DNA from: Symsagittifera roscoffensis
Taxonomy: Eukaryota > Xenacoelomorpha > Acoela > Convolutidae
Direction: 5' to 3'
Assembly: GCF_963678635.1 (NCBI RefSeq)
Contig: NC_087062.1
Location: 82,732,012 to 82,796,011 of the forward strand
Length of the DNA: 64,000 bases
How positions within the stretch are numbered: the first letter of the stretch is position 1; each line of letters begins with the position of its first letter. The notes beneath the pieces are model-generated. The model ran no database searches. It saw only the letters and a program-made list of their open reading frames with translations, and was not told where the DNA came from. Made by a program: the position numbers and the translations under genes. Shown piece by piece: positions 45,401-51,894 of this stretch.

Positions 45401-45434
45401 CAGCTCCAGAAAATCGGGCGATAGTCCAAATTCT
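27450..45434 (-). CDS. PHF12: PHF12-like gene, right copy, eight exons with 13.2-kb element in an intron
   Basis: PHD/FHA chromatin protein. Exons on the minus strand: about 45434-45070, 44867-44597, 43912-43780, 43708-43626, 43518-43383, 43078-42971, 28532-28430, 27811-27450; every junction is GT-AG and in phase. The first exon shown has EPTPQVPDELDCEL, like the segment between the PHDs. The second ends in RTCFLC; joined to the third it gives a PHD2 with 11 residues between the second and third Cys, the same spacing as the family. The last two exons are the FHA domain. The LTR element (28900-42122) and two miniature transposons lie in introns. I could not find the exons for the first PHD finger in 45.5-48.2 kb. 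The next exon's acceptor could also be CAG at 44847. Confidence 0.85.
27853..28279. mobile_element. hAT-type MITE, 427 bp, 8-bp target duplication
   Basis: Ends CAGGGGCGGATTTAG and CTAGATCCGCCCCTG are imperfect inverted repeats typical of hAT elements. The 8-bp AATAGAGG flanks it on both sides and is single in the left arm (near 12074), so the insertion is right-arm specific and lies in the last PHF12 intron. The interior has long G and C runs and no transposase. Confidence 0.88.
28900..29309 (-). repeat. 3' LTR of right element copy
   Basis: 410 bp, reading on the minus strand from TGGAACC to CATAACTCA. It carries a strong hairpin (GTGCTGAA...TTCAGCAC at about 29170-29197), an AATAAA signal in sense (near 29100) and a terminal GAGTTAT/ATAACTC hairpin. 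Just upstream on the sense strand is only a weak purine stretch, GGATGGG (29310-29316), as polypurine tract candidate. Confidence 0.93.
29310..30923 (-). other. Non-coding 3' region of right element copy
   Basis: Counterpart of 7866-9424. It contains the reiterated ATTTACTGC motif (30590-30705) and, on the plus strand at 30003-30025, a stretch resembling a tRNA A-box. No credible gene. Confidence 0.55.
30924..32729 (-). pseudogene. ORF8 (Ser/Thr/Pro-rich protein) broken by two single-base indels
   Basis: Counterpart of the intact 599-aa frame at 6066-7865. Its ATG at 32729 overlaps the preceding stop as ATGA. One extra base near 32385 and one missing A in an A-run near 31783 split it into three frames. 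Because the LTRs still look identical and one lesion is in a homopolymer, a sequencing error is as likely as true decay. Confidence 0.75.
32726..35344 (-). CDS. Envelope glycoprotein-like protein (872 aa), right copy
   Basis: Intact frame of the same length as the left copy, with the same signal peptide, Cys pattern, two hydrophobic segments near residues 698-725 and 745-762, and polar tail. Most differences between copies are conservative or lie in the signal peptide and tail, which suggests selection on the protein. See 3451-6069 for the reasoning. Confidence 0.75.
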   Translation of the reverse strand: MYILKLLIFLQILFLVISNQNINPSPRTGPQDLLVTHYDCEENEQKTLHKYAINQVSQCETEPQAIETTDVIATLYSKARATTVTGYKFTATFSEKKVHCSQVSNGNKNRLDHESFYQSNIERLLHLNPDDCKNELLRLNITQNKNSERRLVNFQVFSDSVHQSQLERHQGHIKLDEKYPYNGAHGRLTYDIHDKHWIPHIGINDPSNCKADTKNKGYQEIMFFDWKIQLEKIQLTRDLSDNTMIYQGIRLPCKNDQGYCDPTTRTQATIVWFSEDTCTTFQVAKIHARMIKFHEKYFIQSIPYEQVHPSRKLSSNFRNIDNIENKLTRFQIYQETELACKYRNPLHKTQYSEILVEYEKGFDMTTGKIKIDPYATGHPPNEGTSYIPVNFEKSNGQPGGHLKPHDTRSTRLQELSLMNTTYFGNIHYDIHLDMKLDYTISRIFQEMSLSELETLHQLCELERTQILQSLALAVLKIPYAGYLLSGNRSNFLDYEGNILWFYTCTKKVSPLYVFEDKRCYKRIPIFYKNKVHFVDTLSRRTYFWDTAVPCGSENSHNVVQLNPDENKYYLLTPYPTLMQSLKKFSPESIRAIVRNPNIDLQSIGIYSKSDIQHHIRTQQFQELLTQMDTIQRQSIDQNLRKLAETAGFADIYTQDYSGYFKDIKDYIYLNGEKYRPQDISPINIFSFVTLKNEILDFLGWPYYILEKLTILYAMFNFIGFLFSLLKGIYNTCAIHTQVNRQASVARILFAGFFGIFSTSINKILLDAQIKEYNTKIATRQNTYDEEHNNVDITPTAPQLPPLPNNHPLSLVPRNFRNLAITHNPNFRLTTSQSPIQHIMTHQSQDHNTYEQIIEQPHTTAFQSQNNHFFSPR
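35332..36468 (-). CDS. ATG-less long frame ORF6, right copy
   Basis: Open for about 378 codons from just after a TAA at 36469-36471 to TAA at 35332-35334, overlapping the glycoprotein-like start. Compared with the left copy it has substitutions and at least one in-frame 9-bp difference, and it remains open. Conservation of an open frame without a start in two independent copies supports a spliced or non-AUG-initiated gene. Confidence 0.58.
   Translation of the reverse strand, partial: QFKNPSKIATQQSQNQSSPTSSQDNPTPPSTTQNPQTSTRISFQDNPYTFEERHARLSEPLEPVQRQAPLSEPTYNLYPTLPQELSRIRNPSQNQNTVEINRQIIHPRRNRNFQTPRVHFDIPQSPSQNTPENPIGILPEAPTLLSQRSTSSLPSDYLGSTPTSEQIRENPFNPPNQASRLPYWTTHSFTQGELNLVNNPIDISTDTTTSSSLPETLSLPSTPSISQISPPPFNLNFPNNLDARYRERSSINIPLRLDWNTFTAPPPLFGQHQESNRLHNWALNRLQYRQDIHNDIRDHNIQILQQNSLQLKFEITVKLNNITQHPYPLNPPNITAQSLPPPFITTEVIYKYDRYTKNTIGYITFYNPYSGLSYTCIF
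36474..36662 (-). CDS. Small two-segment membrane protein ORF5, right copy
   Basis: 62 residues, nearly identical to 2142-2330, with ATGA overlap to ORF4. Two hydrophobic segments flank a CKCIKKA turn. Confidence 0.6.
   Translation of the reverse strand: MIRTIFSRTDIFLLFVIFITFLSSLILTICKCIKKAIFTFALATILLILFLEEYYNKHKPSH
36659..36889 (-). CDS. Small hydrophobic ORF4, intact copy (76 aa)
   Basis: Starts MLFSQSVTQ and is dominated by Ile/Leu/Phe from about residue 12 to 58, so it is probably membrane-bound. Open here but stopped at codon 47 in the left copy by one substitution. It ends in the ATGA that starts ORF5. Function unknown. Confidence 0.5.
   Translation of the reverse strand: MLFSQSVTQILINLKHFFTILETFIIFLFDILESFLIILIIFCNIFLIFYTILELFLQLSKTLDYIHRYDLYNLSK
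36890..37488 (-). other. Non-coding interval of right element copy
   Basis: Counterpart of 1314-1914; no credible frame. The repeated phrase around TTTAGGCTAA appears twice near 37090-37130. Confidence 0.5.
37489..39096 (-). CDS. Integrase, complete (535 aa): HHCC zinc domain plus DD35E core
   Basis: DNA-joining enzyme of the element. An HHCC zinc domain lies at residues 44-84 (H44, H51, C81, C84 in NISHTQNIKGH and CIVC). The catalytic core has D116, D176 and E212, with exactly 35 residues between D176 and E212. A basic C-terminal domain and a charged Lys/Asn/Thr-rich tail follow. Nothing before residue 44 resembles RNase H or RT; the ORF starts only 40 residues upstream of the zinc domain. 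Its first 38 bases overlap the end of the 318-aa ORF in another frame, which would permit ribosomal frameshifting or reinitiation. Confidence 0.95.
   Translation of the reverse strand: MELGILLNNTTINENTDLLEYKLNEFTVPCLPLSMILIAFNISHTQNIKGHSGSEKTYSNFIQNFYFPNAPIWIKVLCNDCIVCQLNKPYPNQKQIAQKQDFKGQSLYFNHRISFDTKGPISPSSEGNSYIMVIVDAFTHYVALNPVPHCNAYYAYTTLYEHWIAKFGLPEILVTDNGTEFINNEIITLCHLYNIKHKPRTSHAPWTNGLVEGMNRSLQEYLRCIINGNDTKYTEWSADVKLFPLAYNSQITTTLGMSPYEMVFNQKPRKPIMFTANSHKNAQGYCQPNKDSICYNLPLHTHDEDHFHHPQILKLASGTHTEWILNRDKKHNEIYQKITKKLLQRQNINEQINSRFTPASELKIGTFVLIPNFNTQKGISKKLQPLRKGPYQIIAKPTDVTYKITDSNKKEIVQHRNNLLPYYPKEYALRKLTQLYSFTGLKIIQNEPHLKNTEQNDNPTENQNTKPTATKNNTQNHKESPKQRKNRKMTEQIIPQEQIDKSENRKTTRLRNQPRKNYKIFIPQSKILKKVEFQK
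39059..40015 (-). CDS. 318-aa protein ORF2 of the element, unknown function
   Basis: Starts MSSTHTPGEETPDDDE (acidic N-terminus) and appears mostly helical through its middle. It overlaps ORF1 by 26 bases and the integrase ORF by 38 bases, each in a different frame. Its place before integrase is where Gag or Pol would be expected, but I see neither a CCHC knuckle, a capsid motif I can name, a protease triad nor polymerase blocks. Present only in the right copy because the left is cut by the window. Confidence 0.6.
   Translation of the reverse strand: MSSTHTPGEETPDDDEIFPFIVDATTDRGQHIFCKNLLLNLFEPGISPCKTEFPDVKIKRQIIDHYLKDICNITQQYGIYSIEFTSPNHNNRKYTIQTDDLDLDFSKVFSEYIKSIQYHNSQRANSIFTNEVFAIIYSYISILENEIPITNVSPTETSKHLRVRHEITLLSSYLNIVKENFTKDDVSQHTKHDLQKILAWFIIDYFTHNIDLIAQARKNFRPQNSNDDTAITEQSDYVWDPEWSHPAFISFPQSISSQAISTISYIRDYVKVIPLTIDATPLNYNTFLPDTQNNSLNSTVIHNENLNGTRNLTQQYNN
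39990..40457 (-). CDS. 155-aa basic protein ORF1 of the element
   Basis: First substantial ORF after the leader. Starts MSFKNLGNKQ. Residues about 40-65 are strongly basic (TLKRKIITKQRQITRKRFSK), followed by an acidic Ser-rich stretch and another basic patch (KRGKRRIKKQYKHK). Nucleic-acid binding or nuclear entry is plausible from composition. It has no recognised domain. The end overlaps ORF2 by 26 bases. Confidence 0.6.
   Translation of the reverse strand: MSFKNLGNKQTIVLHNCEIDNKKYDLVITPHTQTVGYIRTKRQTLKRKIITKQRQITRKRFSKNRNAFSESETNSLDELYKLKESIDKNCPLHDQLYFSDSETTSNSSKRGKRRIKKQYKHKPVHLYNWNQPIRHINNYILTVIERKNELNAHPR
40458..41712 (-). other. 5' leader of the element with internal repeats
   Basis: About 1.25 kb between 5' LTR and ORF1. 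GATCCAAGGATAAGCCTTGA occurs twice exactly 60 bases apart (40976 and 41036), each containing an AAGG/CCTT hairpin. GGGTTGG followed by a TCGA word recurs near 40563, 40678 and 40899. A 77-codon frame at 41392-41625 is not compelling. The repeats may serve RNA packaging, splicing or translation; unproved. Confidence 0.55.
41693..41710 (-). promoter_or_regulatory. Candidate primer-binding site
   Basis: On the sense strand, two bases after the 5' LTR, the sequence reads TGGTGCGACCATAAGTCT, complementary to a tRNA ending in CCA. Read on the plus strand it continues into TTCGAGAC, like a tRNA T-loop. I could not assign the tRNA. A primer site implies reverse transcription even though no RT is encoded. 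Confidence 0.6.
41713..42122 (-). repeat. 5' LTR of right element copy
   Basis: 410 bp, by eye identical to 28900-29309. Flanked outside by GAAA. Confidence 0.93.
42289..42455. mobile_element. Short foldback MITE (right mirror of 11183-11349)
   Basis: ACCAAGTGAACAATCCCC at one end and GGGGGATTGATGACATGGTC at the other, in the same PHF12 intron as the left copy and slightly more diverged. Confidence 0.55.
42510..42960. mobile_element. MITE, 451 bp, with long inverted ends, right arm only
   Basis: Ends TGGGTGCCGGACATCAAGCC and GGCTTGTTGTCCTAGACCCA are inverted repeats; GGGACTTGAAGCCGAA is reiterated inside both ends. TAACCAT (7 bp, or 8 if one end base is shared) is duplicated at the borders and single in the left arm near 11105. 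No transposase. An older relative of its end (GGGTGCTGGACATCAAG) is found in both arms near 12728 and 27185. Confidence 0.85.
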
Positions 45435-48207
45435 CTGCACGGTATGAAAGTGGATCTCCGTATGAAAGTGGCGAAAATTGAATCTACTTTTCCAGTCATG
45501 ACGGAATATTCAGCTAGCCTAAAAACTTAGTCGCAGTTCTTAGATCTTGTCATTTGAAAATATCATTCGAAATAACTGAAAAAACTATCTTCATTCTACC
45601 GCGTAGTTTGAATTGCTGTGAGAATAAACATCAATATTATGTAAGTCACATAGATACTAAATCTCTATTGAAAACCAAAATAAATTTACAGAATATATAA
45701 TACTTCATAGATCCCAGACATTTTATTCTACACTGAGAAAACAATGAAACGATTGCAATCCAAATCAGTTCGCAAATTGATTTTTGCCCCCACAAACCTT
45801 ATGATAAAACAGTAAATATAATATTAACATAACTAAAAAGAAAAGCATTGGGTCTAAAAACATCGTATTTGTAATTCAGAACAACTCAAACACCGACCCG
45901 ACAATATTCAATTGCACATTCGATTTTTCAAAACAAAAATTCTAAATTGAATAGTTGCGTCGTAGAATAAATTTTTTCGTGGATACGATTCGTGTTTGTT
46001 TTAGCTCCTATAGAGGATATATATATATATAGTCATTATCGACCCTCTGAGATCATTATCAAGTAATTTCACGTCATTCCAAAAATTAATAATCAAATTT
46101 GACAAATATATATTTTTTGCTAGGCTGAATTATGTAAAACACAACACAAGATTTCCAGAGACAAAAAAATTGGAATTGTTATGGTTATATAAGCTCTTAA
46201 AGAGGTAGTACAGTGTCATTACTTGCCTTTAATTCCAGACAATTTGATTTTTTCATCTTTCAAGTAACTTTTTTTCAATTTGCTTATTTTAGTATGACTG
46301 TCGAATACACTTAATCTCAAGTTTTTTTGTTCAGCTCCTTTGATCACACCACGCCGATATAGAAAACGACAAAAATTTGAAATAACTTTGTTGTATTTTT
46401 TTAAGACTATGGTCGGAACATTGTGCCAATTGCACAGTAATCGGCTACCTATTTTACCTATTTTCCAGACCTATTCAGTTTACCTATTTTGGTTTTTTTT
46501 GGTGTTTTTAGTAGTTTCCAGACTTTTGACAATTTCTTGGTGTCAGACCCTTTTTCACAGCTTTCAGCAGTTTATATATGATTTAAGAGGTTTCTTCTAT
46601 ATTTCCCGAGTTTTTTTGACAACATTTGGTAATTAGAACTGTTAATGATAATTTTCCTTTCTCAAATTTTTCTGACCACTTCACGTTGGTTTTGACAATT
46701 TTCGAGTTCTGGGTAATCCCTGAGTTTTTCGGCATCATTTTGGGTGTCAGACAAATTTTCATAGCTTTTATCGATTTCTCTACGATTCTTTGACCAATTT
46801 TCTGTTTTTTTTTCCGACCGTTTATTTTGGTGTTTTTGGTAGTTTCCATAGATTTTCTGGCATCTTTTAGGGTTTTGGACCAATTTTTATAGTTTAGCGG
46901 TTTTTTTGCTTCTCCTGAATTTTTGGGCCATTTTTTTGGTGTTTCCCACCAATTTTCTATCACGCTACTTGTTTTTCATATTTGTAGTGTTTTTTTTTGT
47001 GAAATTTTGGTGGTTTCCCTGAGAGTTTTGGTAACTTATGAGGTTTCTGACCAGTTTTCATAGCTTTTAGCGGTTTTCGTATGATTTTTTGACCAATTCA
47101 CGTGTTATTTTAGCCCTAAGTCGTTTGTTGGAAAAACTCTGCCATTTTCCAAGTCCAACACAGGTATCGACCAAAAGTTGTTTTTTGGATCGGTTTCTAA
47201 TTACACTCAGACCCAAGTCGCTTTCTGCGACCGTTTTCTGATTATATAAAATTCCGCGTCGTTTTTTTGAAAATGATCCTATTCAGAAAACGACTTGGAT
47301 AGGGTACTAAAGTTAAACATAGGGTACACAGGTAGGATAGCCCAATTTTTGTTCTTTACACCCAAATTTATAATAATTAGGTTTTTAGTCTTACCCCAAA
47401 TTTGTTACTGTGTGGTACCTTTCCCAACAAAACCCTAAGTTTGATGTTAGTGGCACTTTTTGCTACCCCTAAATACTATTACGGGATTAGGAGATATGCC
47501 ACTTTTTTGAGTCACTCTTTGCTCTAAATAGTTAACAGCTAAATGGCACTTATTTGCAAACTATATAGCAAAAAACTAAGGGTCATTCCCACAAAAACTT
47601 ATAGTTGAGATCCTTAGAAGTACATAGAGTAGAGATTATTGCCAAAAATTTTTATACATGGGCTCATTAGTGATTCCTATTGATGCACTAAACCCAATGA
47701 CCCCTACGGGTGATCACCCGCTCCCCCCATCCTAGTGTGAAATAACAATACTACTAGCGCCTTTACAACAATTTAAGAGTCTGTGAGTAAAAATTAGATG
47801 TCCTAGAATAGTACTGAAATGGGAGGCTCCACAGGTTTAAAGGTGGGAAAAATATCGAAATTCATATTAAGATGTTTCTGAATCGATAACCGGCTATAAA
47901 TTTCGAAATAATTCCTACCCAGGAATTTGTTTTTACTTACTTATAACTACTGTTACTTATAGTTACCAAAACTTTTGCTTATTTCTGAATTGGTGAGATG
48001 TATTAGCTCTTCTTTAAACAATGCCAAACATTAAGAGGTGCCTGAATTTGGCAGTTTTTGTATTGAAAAGCATCGATTCATCTTATAAAACAGTATAACT
48101 GTAAGTGCACATAATAATCTTAATCTGTTTCTGTTTTCCGGCGTTATTTGTTTTACCAGTGCAAACTGATTTGAAATTACAAGCATTAAACAGCAAAAAT
48201 GGTCGAC
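45435..48207. other. Interval between PHF12 and ERLEC1
   Basis: 2.8 kb where PHF12's missing 5' exons would be expected if the gene is complete; none is recognised. It contains an AT microsatellite (46016-46031) and degenerate T-rich tandem repeats (46390-47110). An open frame at 46583-46963 on the minus strand is a by-product of these repeats. Confidence 0.6.
46390..47110. repeat. Degenerate tandem repeat, unit roughly 110-140 bp
   Basis: Phrases such as TTTTGGTGTTTTTGGTAGTTTCC, TTTTGACC/ACAATTTT and TTTCATAGCTTTTAGCGGTTT recur in the same order at least four times (near 46480-46570, 46680-46780, 46820-46900 and 46990-47080) with heavy divergence. Confidence 0.65.
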
Positions 48208-51200
48208 TTACTGGCCTCTAATTGGAATTCCATATTCATCTACATGTTTCAAAAGATCACAAAACATACCTGAATCGACTGTCATAATATAACTGCATAG
48301 TTTTGGTTCAGTCAATGATACTGAAATACTAGCTGTGCTTTTGGTACTAGGCGAACATCTCAATTTTACCAACGTATGTCTATAATCATTGTTTTCGTGG
48401 CATATATCGCCTTGTCCGTAATATAGAGTAACTGTTGATTTTTTCGCGTCAAGATTGCGATATGCTTCTTTCGGCTGCCCTTTCGTCCATTTGATATGTT
48501 CATCTTTGCTCCACATCCCAAGGACAATTCGTTTTTGCACATAAGATTGTTTAGTTTGAGGGTTTGTCTCATAATGCAAATGATAGATATGTTGTTGATA
48601 GCAGAATTCGTGCTTCCACCAACCCCTACCCCCCTTCACACACTCAGTGGCATCGACGAACTGCCTCAGTTGTCTCGAAATGGTGACGTCATGCACATCT
48701 TCGTCAAATAGCGGGGGCAGACCGACGTTATGATCTTTACGCTTCAACATTGCTCCATCTTTGGATTTGAAAACAGTTGAAGCTATCGCTTTTCGATAGG
48801 AATCATCATCATCGGCCTCTTCCTCCTCTTCTTCAACTTCCACGTCGTCTGCTGCAACCGTTCTCAGTTGCTGAGCAACTTTGGATTCGATAGAAACTTT
48901 GGGTTTAAATGCACTTGGGAAAGGCTCTTGATGTACTTCGTCTCCCATAATTATTTTGAAGCTGTGCGAAGAGGTCGTGGGCCTAACAGAAATCAGAAAA
49001 ATTTTATGTTTTTATGACAGAGACGAAGCGAAAATTCTCTTCGATGCGACGCAAGTATGTAGCATTGCAAGCTAGCGAACAAAAGATGCGACAGAAATCT
49101 CTTTAAATGTAATTTTTTTTGAAAAAAAAAAACGAAAATTCAATATCACAAAAAACAGCCGAGAAAAACAACCATCAGCATTGAATTTGCTTTTAGTATC
49201 TACCGAGCGGCTAATAAGTTGACAAAACTTGAAGATGTCATACAATTTGATCGAGTAAGTACTAAAACTTTGAAATTCTACATCACAACCAATTTAAATT
49301 AATTGCAAGTAATGAACTTTTTCCCTTCTAACGACACAAAAAATTTTGACTAATTCGATAAATCATGAGCCAAAACAAAAGTATTTAGGCCGAAGAAAGC
49401 TGTAAGGCAAAAAATCAACAAATTAAGTCAGGGCTAATATATTTGCAAATTATATGAATGAACCAATAATACCTGCAAGTACACTTACTGAACAGGAAAA
49501 TAAACGCGATAAGGCCACAAATTTTGTTCGTCATTTCTATTTTAGTTATCGGAAGCGTAACTTCAGATCCACGCAGGAAACGAAATTCATCGTGAGGCGA
49601 CAATTCGTAACAGGCGACAATTCGTAACAAGCAACAATTCGTAACAGTAGATTGAGCGAGGAACACTGATTCACGCGAAGTAGTCCTCTCGTGTTGTATG
49701 TAAGCGCAGCGGAGCAAGCATAATCTACTAGCCAATGCCTTGTTTCGAATTGTCGCCTATTAAGAATTGTCGCTTGTTACGAATTGTCGCCTGTTACGAA
49801 TGGTCGCTTGTTACGAACTGTCGCACTGGCGAAATTCATATGCGAGCTTCAAAACTCAAACTGCTATCGCAAGGGTATACAGTGGGCAAAAAATGAGCAT
49901 GAAAGTTTTTACAATGCGATGACGATGCACTTTGCACGCATGAGAAACAATGTCCTTATTTATGAAATAAATTTAACTTGACAATTAATTGCCAGATTGC
50001 AATGAATGTACTCTAATAAAGCTGACAAAGCAGAATATACAATGGACTTTTCATTTGGACTTTACGCAAATATGGAAACTTGACATCAAACATTGTCGCT
50101 CTGATTGGAAGAAAAAAGATCCTTTAAAAATTTTGAAAGGAATGTTTTCAATGAACAGAGGCTAGGGAAGGATCAAAGATCTTTAACCATTCAAGGATCA
50201 TAAACTAATCAGGGTTCTAGGTTTTTTTTTTCTATTTGTACCTAACTTTTGCCTCAAATTTACATCTCTGTAATGCCATTCCATTCCACACGATTCTTCC
50301 CTCGATTAGAAGCGTTAACTCCTGCTCAACAGTCAATCGTGTTACCGTCTAAGCCAAACACGCTCAAAGTGATTAAAGCAAAAACTAAAAATCTAGGGGA
50401 TATAAACGATTGACCATAGAATAAGTGGAACACCGTCTTAACAGCTGCTCTGCTCCGCTCAAGTTCCTGTGGGGACGCAAAACAGCCTTGTATGCGTGTA
50501 CAGTTGTTTGTATAGTTGATGGTAATCAAAAGGAAATTAATGTATTGATATGAAGTCACTCAAAATGTTTTCTCTTACAATGAGGTTATAAACTGCCCGC
50601 TTAGCATGTAAGCGCGCGACAGATACATTAGACCAGAGCTGTGATTTGGTGAAAAAGAAAAAACTGATTAAATTCACTTCATACGCAATTTGAAGAAAAA
50701 AAACCAAGGAAAATTTTTGTCTCCGATCAGGATTTAAACCTGGTTAGCCGTCGTGCTGGACAAAAATATACGTTTGGCTGTAAAATCTGTCCAAAAAGTA
50801 ATTAAAAATACATCGTCATCCCTGTAATTTGCCGCTTCTGCCCTGGAAAAAATGGGATCTCTCCCAGGGAACCGAAGAGATTGAACTTCAAATTTTGTCT
50901 TTTTCCAAGCTTCGAAAGCAAATCAAAATGAAAAAAAAACTCAGGCAAATCTAACGTAAACTTTGCGAGATCATCATTTTTCGGGCCAAATCAATGACGT
51001 TAAAAAACTCGAGGTTGCTCATTAAAATAAGCTGAATACGCAATAAAAATGAACCGAATGAAAAAATTGCTTCGTTTTCTATTTAAAAAATGCCTATCCT
51101 ATCTCTCCTATTTTTATCTTTTTCAACATAAAAAGCGCAAGAAAAACTCACTAACTTTGTAAATTAACTCGGCAACAAAAATACCTTAAGGCGAAATGCA

Positions 51201-51862
51201 TTACTTGAAAACTTTGGCCCAAAAAATCGAGTGTAAAAATGATACCTTTAGCTTTTGGACTACACAAATATCAACAAACGCGAACCTTTCACACAGGACC
51301 CGAACGCAAGCAAATATTTGGAGCAATCTTCAAATCAGGACTTGGTATCTTCAAAAACCAAAAAAAAATCATTCCGTTACAAAGCTGAGCGTATGATTTG
51401 TTTGTGTTAGGAGAGAATAACAACTGTAAAATTAGATTCAACAGACAGCTGGAAAATGTCAATGACATCAAATAGATCCAGTAATTAAAAAGTTATGCAC
51501 TGTTTTTGAGTTATTTTCAACTTCCCACCTTCGGAAAATATTTATCGCGTTAAATTTCATTGAAATTCAGAAGCTGCGACATTTTACTAATTTTCAAAAT
51601 AATCCAATAGTAGACACGAGCGTGCCATTCCCGGATTCACAAACTCGAAACAGGTGAAGGGATCAAATTCAAAAAAAAAAGAAATTGGATAATTTAAATT
51701 TTCATCAGATTAATATCATAATTTCTAAAAACTTGAGACAATGTACCACACCATGCTTTTAGAAATCAGGGGATAAAGAAGAAAAAACTTTTAAATTACC
51801 AAAAATTGTATGTCGAAACTTTTTTAAATTAATGTTTCAGCAAAATTTATTGGAAGTCTATT

Positions 51863-51894
<32 letters not shown>

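Noticed and set aside
46583-46963. Lys/Asn-rich minus-strand frame considered as a PHF12 5' exon
   Set aside because: It coincides with degenerate T-rich tandem repeats and contains no PHD-finger cysteines.
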